Origin: JAFALK01 sp042701975
GTDB lineage: Bacteria; Pseudomonadota; Gammaproteobacteria; Burkholderiales; Burkholderiaceae_C
Direction: 5' to 3'
NCBI GenBank assembly: GCA_042701975.1
Contig: CP170561.1
Location: 2,914,001 to 2,978,000, forward strand
Length of the DNA stretch: 64,000 nt
Both the position numbers and the translations under genes were made by a program. The notes under the pieces are model-generated. The model was not told the DNA's origin and searched no databases. It saw only the letters and a list, made by a program, of their open reading frames with translations. This document shows, piece after piece, positions 1-8,565 of the stretch (positions are counted from its first letter, which is position 1; the number at the start of each line of letters is the position of its first letter).

Positions 1-992
1 TCTACGAGATGCATGCGGACCAGCGCGTCGAGCGAGAGCGCATCGAGGCGGGCGACATCGTCGCCATCGTCGGCCCCAAGGAGCTGCTGACCGGTCACAC
101 CCTGGCCGATCCGCATGCGCCCGTGCAGCTGGAAACCATCGAGACGCCTGAACCCGTGATGCATTTGGCCGTGGAAACGCGCAACTCCGGCGAGCTGCCG
201 GCGCTGTCCAAGGCGCTGCAGGCCCTGCTGCGCGAGGATCCGAGCCTGAAGCTGGCGCAGGACGCCGAGACCGGCCAGACCATCCTGTCCGGCATGGGCG
301 AGCTGCAGCTGGAAGTCAGCCTGGAGAAGCTGCGCCAGCGCACCGGCCTGGCCTTGGCAACGGGTCGGCCGCAGGTGGCCTATCGCGAGACGCTGGCAGC
401 GCCGGTGGAGCTGCGCCAGGTGCACAAGAAGCAGAGCGGCGGCCCGGGCCAGTTTGCCGAGGTGCAGCTGGCTTTGCGCCCGCTGCCTCGCGGTGAGGGC
501 TTTCGCTTCGAGAGCCGCATCGCCGGCGGTGCGATCCCGCGCGAGTTCATTCCGGCGGTGGAGCAGGGCCTGCGCCGTGCGGCGCAGAGCGGCTTGCGCG
601 GCCATCCGGTAGTGGATTTCGAGGTTGTGCTGCTCGACGGCGCCTTCCACGAGCGCGACTCCTCGGCGCTGGCCTTCGAGCTGGTAGCCGTTGCGGCGCT
701 GCGCGAAGCGCTGCATCGCGTGGGTTCGGTGCTGCTGGAGCCGCTGATGGCCGTCGAAGTGCTGACGCCGCCGGAAGCGCTGGGCGACGTGATCGGCGAC
801 CTGAACCGCCGTCACGGCCGCGTGCGGGCGCAGAGCCAGCGCGGCCAGACAATGGTGGTCGATGCGCAGGTGCCGCTGGCCCGGATGTTCGGCTACATCG
901 GCTCTCTGCGGGCTCTGTCGTCGGGCCGGGCGCAGTATTCGATGCATTTCGACGAATACGCACCGGCGCTGGAGCAGGCTGTCGCCGCCTGA
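1..992 (+). CDS. Elongation factor G-like translational GTPase, C-terminal part (5' end outside window)
   Basis: The frame is open from the window edge (codons in phase with position 3), so the N-terminal GTPase domain lies upstream. What is visible begins in the domain II region (RMHA-like segment, then AGDIVAIVG) and continues through domains III-V, with the EF-G hallmarks GMGELQLEVSLEKL, GRPQVAYRETL, GGPGQFAEV and GGAIPREFIPAVEQG. Family members promote ribosomal translocation or related ribosome remodelling in the cytoplasm. The sequence diverges from canonical FusA, and no str-operon neighbours (rpsL, rpsG, tuf) are visible, so a second EF-G (EF-G2-like) paralogue is the better guess. 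It ends just before a strong intrinsic terminator. A tetracycline-protection-type GTPase is an alternative that the missing N-terminus would settle. Confidence 0.88.
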   Translation, partial: YEMHADQRVERERIEAGDIVAIVGPKELLTGHTLADPHAPVQLETIETPEPVMHLAVETRNSGELPALSKALQALLREDPSLKLAQDAETGQTILSGMGELQLEVSLEKLRQRTGLALATGRPQVAYRETLAAPVELRQVHKKQSGGPGQFAEVQLALRPLPRGEGFRFESRIAGGAIPREFIPAVEQGLRRAAQSGLRGHPVVDFEVVLLDGAFHERDSSALAFELVAVAALREALHRVGSVLLEPLMAVEVLTPPEALGDVIGDLNRRHGRVRAQSQRGQTMVVDAQVPLARMFGYIGSLRALSSGRAQYSMHFDEYAPALEQAVAA

Positions 993-1014
993 AGCAGTTT
1001 TGGCTGCAACAGCG

Positions 1015-1047
1015 GAAGGGCAAGTCTTCGGGCTTGCCCTTCTTTTC
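1015..1047 (+). terminator. Rho-independent terminator of the EF-G-like gene
   Basis: A perfect 10-bp stem, GAAGGGCAAG pairing with CTTGCCCTTC, encloses an 8-nt loop and is followed by TTTTC. It lies 23 bases after the stop codon and separates the EF-G-like gene from the anthranilate operon. Confidence 0.9.
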
Positions 1048-1057
1048 TTCCAGATAC

Positions 1058-1081
1058 TTCAGGTCTAAACTATTCAGGTCT
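1058..1081. promoter_or_regulatory. Direct repeat, candidate operator of the anthranilate operon
   Basis: The 9-mer TTCAGGTCT occurs at 1058-1066 and again at 1073-1081, 15 bp apart, just upstream of the first gene. A TAAACT hexamer at 1066-1071 could be a -10 element lying between the repeats. The MarR regulator encoded inside the operon is a candidate binder, but MarR sites are usually inverted repeats, so this is tentative. Confidence 0.35.
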
Positions 1082-1097
1082 CAAAGGAACTTCACCC

Positions 1098-3407
1098 ATG
1101 CGCATCTCCTGCATCGGCGGCGGGCCGGCCGGCCTGTACTTCGCCCTGCTGATGAAGAAGCAGAACCCGAGCTTTGATGTCACGGTCATCGAACGCAATG
1201 CCGAGGGCAGCACCTTCGGCTGGGGCGTGGTCTTTTCTGACCAGACGCTGGCCGCGCTGCAGACGGCCGATCCGCAGACGGCGGCGCAGATCCTCGATGC
1301 CTTCAATCACTGGGACGACATCGACGTCCGCATCCAGGGGCGCACCATCACCTCAGGAGGTCACGGCTTTTGCGGCATCGGCCGCATGCGCCTGCTGAGC
1401 ATCCTCCAGGAGCGCTGCCGCGAGCTGGGCGTGGTGCTGAAGTTTGAATCCGAAGCCGCGGACGACGAGGCGATCGAGGCGGATCTGATCATCGCCGCCG
1501 ATGGCCTCAACAGCCGCATCCGCGCCAAGTACGCCAGCACCTACCAGCCGGACGTCGATCTGCGCCAATGCCGTTTCGTCTGGCTGGGCACAGCGAAGCT
1601 CTTCGACGCCTTCACGTTCGACTTCCAGAAGACGGACTGGGGCTGGTTCCAGGCGCACGCCTACCGTTTCGATGAAAGCACTTCGACCTTCATCGTCGAA
1701 GCGCCCGAGAACGTCTGGCGCGCCGCCGGCCTGGAAGAGATGGACAAGGACGATGGCATCGCCTTTTGCGAACGACTCTTCGCGCAAGTGCTGGACGGCC
1801 ACCAGCTCGTCTCCAATGCCAGCCACCTGCGTGGCTCGGCGCAGTGGATCCGCTTTCCGCGTGTGATCTGTCGGCAATGGGTGCATTGGCGTGAGGACGG
1901 CGTGCCGGTCGTGCTGATGGGCGATGCGGCTCACACCGCGCATTTCTCGATTGGATCGGGCACCAAGCTGGCGCTGGAAGACGCGATTGCCCTGGCCCGC
2001 GACATCGGCAGTCACAAGAGCGATCTGCGTGCCGCGCTCGAGCACTACACCGCCACCCGCTCCATCGACGTGCTGCGCATCCAGAACGCGGCGCGCAACT
2101 CCACCGAGTGGTTCGAGAACGTCGAACGCCACGCGCGTCTGGCGCCCGAGCAGTTCGCCTATTCGCTGCTCACCCGCTCGCAGCGCATTTCTCACGAGAA
2201 CCTGCGGCTGCGCGACAAGCACTATGTGGAGGGCTTCGAGCGCTGGCTGGCCGGCCAGGAGCGCGCCGTACCGCCAATGTTCACGCCGTTTCGCCTGCGG
2301 TCGGTGGAGCTCAAGAACCGCGTGGTCGTTTCTCCGATGGCGCAGTACTCCTGCGTGGACGGCGTTGCGGCCGACTATCACCTGATGCACCTCGGCGCCC
2401 GCGCCATGGGCGGTGCCGGCCTGGTCTTTGCCGAGATGACTTGCGTGAACCCCGATGCGCGCATCACGCCGGGCTGCCCGGGCTTGTGGAATGACGAGCA
2501 GGAAAACGGCTGGCGTCGGATCGTCGACTTCGTGCATGCCAACAGCACCGCGAAGATCGCGATGCAGCTCGGCCACGCCGGTGCCAAGGGCTCGACGCGC
2601 GTGGCCTGGGAGGGCATCGATCAGCCGCTGGAGCAAGGCCGCTGGCCTTTGATTTCTGCGTCGCCGCAGCAATACCTCGAAGGCGTGAGCGACTGGAGCC
2701 GCGCGATGACGCGCGATGACATGGACCGCGTGAAGGCTGACTTCTGTACCGCTAGCGAACGCGCCGCGCGTGCAGGCTTCGATTGGCTGGAACTGCACTG
2801 CGCCCACGGTTATCTGCTCTCCAGCTTCATCTCTCCGCTGACGAATCAGCGAACGGATGATTACGGCGGCACGCTGGAAAACCGGCTGCGTTTCCCCATT
2901 GAAGTCTTCTCCGCCATGCGTGCCCTCTGGCCAGAGCATCTGCCGATGAGCGTACGCATCTCGGCGCACGATTGGGTGGAAGGCGGTATCACCCCGGACG
3001 ACGCGACGCTGATCGCCGCGGCCTTCAAGGAAGCCGGCGCCGACCTGATCGACGTGTCCTCGGGCCAGGTGTCCAAACTGGAGCGGCCCGTCTACGGCCG
3101 CATGTGGCAGACGCCGTTCTCGGAGGGCATCCGCAACCGCGTGGGCATTGCCACCATCGCCGTCGGCGCGATCTCCGAGGCGGACCATGTGAACAGCATC
3201 ATCGCCGCCGGCCGCGCCGATCTTTGCGCGGTGGCGCGTCCGCACCTGGCCAATCCGGCCTGGACGCTGACTGAAGCCGCGCGCATCGGATTCACTGGCG
3301 TCGAGTGGCCGCTGCAGTACCAATCGGGCAAGCAGCAGATGGAGCGTGAGTTCGAACGCCAGCGTGCGCTGGCCGCCGCGCCGGTTGCCGAGGAGGAGAA
3401 GCTGTGA
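1098..3407 (+). CDS. abmA: Bifunctional 2-aminobenzoyl-CoA monooxygenase/reductase (salicylyl-CoA 5-hydroxylase/OYE-type fusion)
   Basis: A 769-residue two-domain flavoenzyme. Residues 1-390 form a PHBH/salicylate-hydroxylase-type FAD monooxygenase: the dinucleotide motif GGGPAGLYFA at the extreme N-terminus and GDAAHTAHFSIGSG near residue 275. From about residue 394 an Old Yellow Enzyme domain begins (MFTPFRLRSVELKNRVV) with the family motif SPLTNQRTDDYGG. In Azoarcus evansii this fusion hydroxylates and then reduces anthraniloyl-CoA to a non-aromatic 2-amino-5-oxocyclohexene-carboxyl-CoA using O2 and NAD(P)H. AAAGGA lies upstream of the ATG. It is the first gene of the operon and its stop overlaps the SDR start (GTGA). 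Databases often call this architecture salicylyl-CoA 5-hydroxylase; the neighbours favour anthranilate. Confidence 0.9.
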   Translation: MRISCIGGGPAGLYFALLMKKQNPSFDVTVIERNAEGSTFGWGVVFSDQTLAALQTADPQTAAQILDAFNHWDDIDVRIQGRTITSGGHGFCGIGRMRLLSILQERCRELGVVLKFESEAADDEAIEADLIIAADGLNSRIRAKYASTYQPDVDLRQCRFVWLGTAKLFDAFTFDFQKTDWGWFQAHAYRFDESTSTFIVEAPENVWRAAGLEEMDKDDGIAFCERLFAQVLDGHQLVSNASHLRGSAQWIRFPRVICRQWVHWREDGVPVVLMGDAAHTAHFSIGSGTKLALEDAIALARDIGSHKSDLRAALEHYTATRSIDVLRIQNAARNSTEWFENVERHARLAPEQFAYSLLTRSQRISHENLRLRDKHYVEGFERWLAGQERAVPPMFTPFRLRSVELKNRVVVSPMAQYSCVDGVAADYHLMHLGARAMGGAGLVFAEMTCVNPDARITPGCPGLWNDEQENGWRRIVDFVHANSTAKIAMQLGHAGAKGSTRVAWEGIDQPLEQGRWPLISASPQQYLEGVSDWSRAMTRDDMDRVKADFCTASERAARAGFDWLELHCAHGYLLSSFISPLTNQRTDDYGGTLENRLRFPIEVFSAMRALWPEHLPMSVRISAHDWVEGGITPDDATLIAAAFKEAGADLIDVSSGQVSKLERPVYGRMWQTPFSEGIRNRVGIATIAVGAISEADHVNSIIAAGRADLCAVARPHLANPAWTLTEAARIGFTGVEWPLQYQSGKQQMEREFERQRALAAAPVAEEEKL

Positions 3408-4138
3408 AGGAGGACGTTCTTCATGCCGTGGTGACGGGCGGTGGCTCGGGCATCGGCCTGGCCGTGGCGCAGGCTCTGGCGGCGGGCGGCATGCGCGTGA
3501 CCGTGATGGGGCGGAACGTGGAACGCTTGCGCGCCAGCGGCTTTGCCCATCAAGCCATCGACGTGACCGACGAAGCCAGCGTCAAGGCCGCCTTCGCGGC
3601 CGTGGGCGCGGTCGACGTGCTGGTCAACAACGCCGGCAATGTCGAAACCGCCCCGCTCAAGCGCACCAGCCTCGAGCAATGGAACCGCACGCTGCAGGTG
3701 AATCTCACCGGCAGCTTTCTGTGCAGCCGCGAGGTGATCGACGGCATGAGTCAACGCGGTTTCGGCCGCGTCATCAACGTGGCCAGCACCGCTGCGCTCA
3801 AGGGGTATGCGTATGTGGCGGCCTACTGCGCGGCCAAGCACGGCGTGCTGGGCCTCACCCGCGCGCTGGCGCTGGAGCTGGCAGGCAAGGGCGTGACGGT
3901 CAACGCGGTCTGCCCGGGCTACACAGATACGGGCATCGTCGAGATGGCGCTTTCCACCATCGTGGAGAAGACGGGCCGCAGCCGCAAGGAGGCGCTGCAG
4001 TCGCTGACGGCGGCCAATCCGCAGGCACGGCTGATCCAGCCCGACGAGGTGGCGGGCGCCGTGGTCTATCTCGCTTCCCCGCAGGCTGCGAGTCTCACCG
4101 GCCAGGCGATCTCCATCAGCGGCGGGGAGGTGATGTGA
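3404..4138 (+). CDS. SDR-family 3-hydroxyacyl-CoA dehydrogenase, anthranilate operon
   Basis: A 244-residue classical short-chain dehydrogenase: cofactor loop VTGGGSGIGLAVA, NNAGN, and the YCAAK catalytic Tyr/Lys pair near residue 145. The GTG start overlaps the previous stop (GTGA) and has a near-perfect AGGAGGAG ribosome site at 3391-3398. In this operon it most likely oxidises a 3-hydroxyacyl-CoA or ring alcohol formed after ring reduction of anthraniloyl-CoA. The exact substrate is inferred from context only. Confidence 0.85.
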   Translation: MKEDVLHAVVTGGGSGIGLAVAQALAAGGMRVTVMGRNVERLRASGFAHQAIDVTDEASVKAAFAAVGAVDVLVNNAGNVETAPLKRTSLEQWNRTLQVNLTGSFLCSREVIDGMSQRGFGRVINVASTAALKGYAYVAAYCAAKHGVLGLTRALALELAGKGVTVNAVCPGYTDTGIVEMALSTIVEKTGRSRKEALQSLTAANPQARLIQPDEVAGAVVYLASPQAASLTGQAISISGGEVM

Positions 4139-4611
4139 TGAGCATCGATCTCGAAACCCGCGTCGTCGCGGACGATCACCAGGCGCTCAAGCTCTGGCTG
4201 CGCCTGCTGTCGTGCACGACGCGCGTGGAAACGCAGGTGCGCAACCGACTGCGCACGGAGTTTGCCACCACCTTGCCGCGCTTCGACCTGCTCGCTCAAC
4301 TGGAGCGTTATCCCGACGGGCTGTCGATGCGCGAGCTGTCGCAACGGCTGATGGTCACGGGCGGCAACGTCACCGGCATCACGGATCAACTCGAAGCCGA
4401 GGGACTCGTACAACGCGAGACGCATCCGACTGACCGCCGCTCCTTCACCGTCCGGCTCACGCCCGCCGGCCGCCGCGCCTTTCGCAAGATGGCGCAGACC
4501 CACGAGCAATGGGTGGTCGAACTGTTCGCCGGCTGGAGCGGTGCCGAGAAGACCCAGGTCTATGGCTTGCTCGCCAAGCTCAAGCAATCACTGGAGACGA
4601 AACATGGATAA
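4138..4611 (+). CDS. MarR-family transcriptional regulator of the anthranilate operon
   Basis: 157 residues with a central winged helix: LPRFDLLAQLERYPDGLSMR, then VTGGNVTGITDQLEAEGLV and the wing HPTDRRSFTVRLTP. Its ATG overlaps the SDR stop (TGATG) and its end overlaps the crotonase start, so it is co-transcribed with the genes it presumably controls. MarR proteins of CoA-dependent aromatic pathways commonly respond to an aryl-CoA ligand; here that would be anthraniloyl-CoA (inference). Confidence 0.88.
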   Translation: MSIDLETRVVADDHQALKLWLRLLSCTTRVETQVRNRLRTEFATTLPRFDLLAQLERYPDGLSMRELSQRLMVTGGNVTGITDQLEAEGLVQRETHPTDRRSFTVRLTPAGRRAFRKMAQTHEQWVVELFAGWSGAEKTQVYGLLAKLKQSLETKHG

Positions 4612-5443
4612 GCACTTGGCCGAGGGCAACCGCCAAAGCCTGGCGGGCTACGCACCGCGCCACTTCCTGTGGGAGCAGCGCGGCGCCGTGGGCGTGATCA
4701 CGCTGAACCGCCCGGAGCGCAAGAACCCGCTGACCTTCGAGTCGTACGCTGAACTGAGAGACCTGTTCCGCATGCTGACGCAGGTCGACGAGGTCCGCGC
4801 CATCGTCGTGCAGGGCGCGGGCGGCAACTTCTGCTCCGGCGGCGACGTGCACGAGATCATCGGTCCGCTCACCCAGATGAGCATGCCTGACCTGCTGGCC
4901 TTCACGCGCATGACGGGCGACCTCGTCAAGGCCATGCGTGCCTGCCCGCAACCCATCGTGGCCGCCATCGATGGCGTGTGCGCCGGTGCCGGCGCCATCA
5001 TCGCGATGGCCTCGGACATGCGCCTGGCCACGGCGCGCAGCAAGACGGCCTTCCTGTTCACGCGTGTTGGGCTGGCGGGCTGCGACATGGGCGCCTGCTC
5101 CATCCTGCCGCGTATCGTCGGCCAGGGGCGGGCTTCGGAGTTGCTCTACACCGGTCGTTCGCTCGGCGGCGAAGAGGGCGAGCGCTGGGGTTTTCACAAC
5201 CGGCTGTGCGAGCCCGAGCAATTGCTGGAGGCCGCTGGTGCGCTGGGCAACGACATCGCCACCGGCCCGGCCTTCGGCCATGCGATGACGAAGAAGATGC
5301 TCCACCAGGAGTGGGCGATGGGCGTGGACGAGGCCATCGAGAGCGAAGCGCAGGCGCAGGCCATCTGCATGATGACGCAGGACTTTCATCGCGCCTATCA
5401 CGCCTTCGTCGCCAAGCAGCGCCCAGCTTTCGAAGGGAACTGA
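4604..5443 (+). CDS. Crotonase-superfamily enzyme, probable MenB/BadI-like ring-opening hydrolase rather than hydratase
   Basis: 279 residues with the crotonase fold: NRPERKNPLTFES, the oxyanion-hole strand GNFCSGGDVHE, and IDGVCAGAGAIIAMASD. Aligned by eye to rat enoyl-CoA hydratase, Glu144 is Ile132 and Glu164 is Arg154, so both hydratase acids are absent. Instead Asp161, in GLAGCDMGACSILPR, aligns with the catalytic Asp of MenB and of 4-chlorobenzoyl-CoA dehalogenase. MenB relatives such as BadI hydrolytically open 2-ketocyclohexanecarboxyl-CoA rings, which fits this pathway. The ATG at 4604 overlaps the MarR end by 8 bases and has GGAG upstream; an in-frame earlier start would lengthen the overlap. 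Confidence 0.82.
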   Translation: MDKHLAEGNRQSLAGYAPRHFLWEQRGAVGVITLNRPERKNPLTFESYAELRDLFRMLTQVDEVRAIVVQGAGGNFCSGGDVHEIIGPLTQMSMPDLLAFTRMTGDLVKAMRACPQPIVAAIDGVCAGAGAIIAMASDMRLATARSKTAFLFTRVGLAGCDMGACSILPRIVGQGRASELLYTGRSLGGEEGERWGFHNRLCEPEQLLEAAGALGNDIATGPAFGHAMTKKMLHQEWAMGVDEAIESEAQAQAICMMTQDFHRAYHAFVAKQRPAFEGN

Positions 5444-5448
5444 AGCTC

Positions 5449-6570
5449 ATGGAACACCTGTCCTGGCCCTTCTTCGAAGAGCGGCACCGCGAGCTGGCGG
5501 CGACGCTGGAAGCTTGGTGTGCCGAGCACCTCACGCATGTCGATCACAAGGATGTGGACGCAAGCTGCCGAGCGCTCGTGCGCGCGCTCGGGCAGGGCCG
5601 ATGGCTGCATCACGCTGTGGGCGATGTGATCGACACCCGCGCCATCTGCATCCTGCGCGAGACGCTGGCCCGGCACGACGGCCTGGCGGACTTCGCCTTC
5701 GCCATGCAAGGCCTGGGCTCGGGTGCGATCTCGCTGGATGGCACCACCGCTCAACGCGAGCGTTATCTGCCCATGGTGGCCAGCGGCGAGTGGCTGGCGG
5801 CGTTCGCGCTGTCCGAACCTGAGGCTGGGTCCGACGTGGCGGCGATGCAATGCAGCGCCACCGCTGATGGAGACAGCTATGTGCTGAACGGCGAGAAGAC
5901 GTGGATCTCCAATGGTGGCATCGCGGACTTCTACGTCGTGTTCGCTCGCACTGGTGAAGCGCCCGGTGCGCGTGGCATCAGCGCCTTCGTCGTCGATGCC
6001 GGAACAAAGGGCTTCGAGATCGCCGAACGCATCGAGGTGATCGCGCCGCATCCGCTGGCGCGCCTGCGCTTCACGAACTGCCGCATCCCCAAGGCGCAGA
6101 TGCTGGGCGCGCCCGGCCAGGGCTTCAAGCTCGCCATGCGCACGCTGGACATCTTCCGCACCTCGGTCGCCGCCGCCGCCTTGGGCTTTGCGCGCCGCGC
6201 GCTGGCCGAAGGTCTGGCGCAGGCGCAGGGCCGCGCCATGTTTGGCAAGCGCCTGGCCGATCAGCCGCTGGCACAAGCCAAGCTGGCGGACATGGCCTGC
6301 ACCGTGGACAGCTCGGCCTTGCTCGTCTATCGCGCCGCCTGGGCGCGAGACCAGGGCCGCCGGGTCACGCGCGAAGCGGCCATGGCCAAGCTGATGGCCA
6401 CCGAAGGCGCGCAGCAAGTCATCGACTCCGCGGTCCAGCTCTTCGGCGGCCGTGGCGTGCGCAGCGGGGAAATCGTCGAGTCGCTCTACCGCGAGATCCG
6501 CGCGCTGCGCATCTACGAAGGTGCCAGCGAGGTCCAGCAACTCATCATCGCCAGAGAGATCCTGCAATGA
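5449..6570 (+). CDS. Acyl-CoA dehydrogenase, anthranilate operon
   Basis: 373 residues with the three-part acyl-CoA dehydrogenase fold. Visible are ALSEPEAGSDVAAMQ and GEKTWISNGGIADFYVVFAR of the FAD/substrate region, FGGRGVRSGE, and near the C-terminus RIYEGASEVQQ, whose Glu is in the usual catalytic-base position. It transfers electrons from an acyl-CoA to FAD and then electron-transfer flavoprotein. In the pathway it would desaturate a ring or open-chain CoA ester. AAGGGA precedes the ATG, 5 bases after the crotonase stop; the stop overlaps the ligase start (ATGA). Confidence 0.88.
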   Translation: MEHLSWPFFEERHRELAATLEAWCAEHLTHVDHKDVDASCRALVRALGQGRWLHHAVGDVIDTRAICILRETLARHDGLADFAFAMQGLGSGAISLDGTTAQRERYLPMVASGEWLAAFALSEPEAGSDVAAMQCSATADGDSYVLNGEKTWISNGGIADFYVVFARTGEAPGARGISAFVVDAGTKGFEIAERIEVIAPHPLARLRFTNCRIPKAQMLGAPGQGFKLAMRTLDIFRTSVAAAALGFARRALAEGLAQAQGRAMFGKRLADQPLAQAKLADMACTVDSSALLVYRAAWARDQGRRVTREAAMAKLMATEGAQQVIDSAVQLFGGRGVRSGEIVESLYREIRALRIYEGASEVQQLIIAREILQ

Positions 6571-8171
6571 CGATCTCTGCCCATGTGGACACCTTTGCGC
6601 ACGACCGCCTGCCGCCGCGCGATCAGTGGCCGGAGCTGATCTTCGAGCTGCCCGAGCTGCAGTTCCCCGAGAGACTCAACTGCGCGGGCGAACTGCTGGA
6701 CCGCTGGATCGCGGCGGGGCAGGGGGAGCGCCTGTGCCTGCAGGCGCCGGGCGGCCTGCGTTGGACCTACGCTGATCTTCAGCGCGAGGCCAACCGCATC
6801 GCCCATGTGCTGGTGCGTGAGCTGGGCGTGGTGCCCGGCAACCGCGTGCTGCTGCGTGGCGCCAATTCGCCGATGTTCGCGGCGTGCTGGTTTGCCGTGA
6901 TGAAGGTCGGCGCCATCGCCGTGGCCACCATGCCGCTGCTGCGATCCAAGGAACTGGCACAGGTGATCGCCAAGGCCGAAGTCAGCCATGCGCTTTGCGA
7001 GGCAAGCCTGGCGGAAGAGCTGGCGGCGGCGCAAGCGCAGTGCCCGACGCTGCGCGCGGTCAGTCACTACGGCAACGGTCAGCTCGAAGCGCAGGCCGCC
7101 GCGCAGCCCGCGCTGTTCGACAACGTGAACACCGCTGCCGAGGACTGCTGCATCATCGCCTTCACCTCGGGCACCACGGGCCAGCCCAAGGGCACGATGC
7201 ACAATCATCGCGACGTGATGGCGATCTGCCGCTGCTGGCCGAAGCACTGCCTGCGTGCCGAGCCGGAGGACGTCTTCATCGGCTCGCCGCCGCTGGCCTT
7301 CACCTTCGGCCTGGGCGGGCTGCTGCTGTTCCCGATGGATGTGGGCGCCTCGAGCGTGCTGCTGCCCAAGGCCGCGCCCGAGGTGCTGCTGCCGGCGATT
7401 GCGCAGTACCGCGCCACGGTGTGCTTCACGGCGCCGACCTCCTATCGTGCGATGGCGGCGCAGGCCGCGCAGCACGATCTGTCTTCGCTTCGCAAATGCG
7501 TGAGCGCTGGCGAAGCGCTGCCGGCGGCCACGCGCCAGCTCTGGAAGACCGCGGCAGGCATCGAGCTGATCGACGGCATCGGCGCCACCGAGATGTTGCA
7601 CATCTTCATCAGCCACGACGAAGCCCATGCCCGCCCAGGCGCCACGGGCAAGCCGGTGCCCGGCTACCGCGCCTGCATCCTGGGCGACGATGGCCGGGCG
7701 CTGCCGCCTGGGCAGGTCGGCCGCCTGGCCGTGAAGGGGCCGACGGGTTGCCGCTACCTGGCCGACGATCGCCAACTGAAGTATGTGCACGAGGGCTGGA
7801 ACCTCACCGGCGATGCCTATTGCGTCGACGCAGACGGTTACTTCATCTACCAGGCGCGAACCGACGACATGATCATCTCCGGCGGCTACAACATCGCCGG
7901 CCCCGAGGTCGAAGCCGCGCTGCTCTCGCACTCGGCCGTGGCCGAATGCGCGGTGGTCGGCGAACCCGACGAAGAGCGCGGGCAGATCGTCAAGGCCTTT
8001 GTTGTGCTGCGTGCGGGGCAGGTGGGCGACGAAGCCCTGATTGCCGCGTTGCAGGAGCACGTCAAAGCCCAGATCGCGCCCTACAAATACCCTCGCGCCA
8101 TCGAGTTCCCCACCAGCCTGCCACGCACCGAAACCGGCAAGCTTCAACGCTTCAAGCTCCGCCATGTTTGA
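6567..8171 (+). CDS. abmG: 2-aminobenzoate-CoA ligase (benzoate-CoA ligase family)
   Basis: A 534-residue AMP-forming acyl-CoA synthetase. The P-loop FTSGTTGQPKGTMHNH lies near residue 200, then DGIGATEMLHIF (A5), TGDAYCVDADGYFIYQARTDD (A7/A8), and the C-terminal acyl-adenylation lysine in TETGKLQRFKLR. It activates anthranilate with ATP and CoA, the entry step of the pathway. Length and the GATEMLHIF region match benzoate/aminobenzoate ligases. ATGA overlap with the dehydrogenase upstream and 8-base overlap with the thioesterase downstream. Substrate identity rests on the linked monooxygenase/reductase. Confidence 0.88.
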   Translation: MTISAHVDTFAHDRLPPRDQWPELIFELPELQFPERLNCAGELLDRWIAAGQGERLCLQAPGGLRWTYADLQREANRIAHVLVRELGVVPGNRVLLRGANSPMFAACWFAVMKVGAIAVATMPLLRSKELAQVIAKAEVSHALCEASLAEELAAAQAQCPTLRAVSHYGNGQLEAQAAAQPALFDNVNTAAEDCCIIAFTSGTTGQPKGTMHNHRDVMAICRCWPKHCLRAEPEDVFIGSPPLAFTFGLGGLLLFPMDVGASSVLLPKAAPEVLLPAIAQYRATVCFTAPTSYRAMAAQAAQHDLSSLRKCVSAGEALPAATRQLWKTAAGIELIDGIGATEMLHIFISHDEAHARPGATGKPVPGYRACILGDDGRALPPGQVGRLAVKGPTGCRYLADDRQLKYVHEGWNLTGDAYCVDADGYFIYQARTDDMIISGGYNIAGPEVEAALLSHSAVAECAVVGEPDEERGQIVKAFVVLRAGQVGDEALIAALQEHVKAQIAPYKYPRAIEFPTSLPRTETGKLQRFKLRHV

Positions 8172-8565
8172 AAGACTGCAAACCGTCCGCTTCGGCCACT
8201 GTGATCCGGCCGGTATCGTGTTCTATCCGCGCTACTTCGAGATGCTCAATTCCTTCGTCGAGGACTGGTTCCGCGATGGCCTGGACCTGCCTTTCGAGGA
8301 CTTGCTCGGCCAGCGCCGCATCGGCATGCCCACGGTCTCGCTCAAGAGCGAGTTCCTGGAGGTCAGCCGCTTCGGCGAGGTGCTGGCGCTGCGCCTGCAC
8401 CTCGTACGCATCGGCGAGAGCTCGATGACGCTGAACGTGCATTTCGACGGCCTGGACAAGCGCCGCGCGAGCTTCGAGCAGGTGCTGGTCTGCACCGACC
8501 TGCAAACCCACGCCTCGCGGCCCTTCCCGGACGATCTGCGCGCGGCACTGGAGCGCAACCAATGA
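8164..8565 (+). CDS. 4HBT-family acyl-CoA thioesterase, anthranilate operon
   Basis: A 133-residue single hot-dog domain of the 4-hydroxybenzoyl-CoA thioesterase type: HCDPAGIVFYPRYFEML near the N-terminus, with Asp14 at the position of the active-site Asp of the Pseudomonas enzyme. It probably hydrolyses anthraniloyl-CoA or dead-end CoA esters, releasing trapped CoA. The ATG sits inside the end of the ligase gene and the stop overlaps the next start (ATGA), so translation is coupled on both sides. Confidence 0.85.
   Translation: MFERLQTVRFGHCDPAGIVFYPRYFEMLNSFVEDWFRDGLDLPFEDLLGQRRIGMPTVSLKSEFLEVSRFGEVLALRLHLVRIGESSMTLNVHFDGLDKRRASFEQVLVCTDLQTHASRPFPDDLRAALERNQ

Noticed and set aside
1353..3323. 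Very long open frame (over 650 codons) antisense to the monooxygenase/reductase gene
   Set aside because: High GC content keeps the antisense frame open; its translation is His/Arg/Gly-rich low-complexity and resembles no family, while the sense frame has clear motifs.
4978..5448. Reading the acyl-CoA dehydrogenase from an upstream in-frame ATG
   Set aside because: That would overlap the crotonase gene by over 450 bases with a sequence unlike the family; the ATG at 5449 follows AAGGGA and gives a full-length dehydrogenase.
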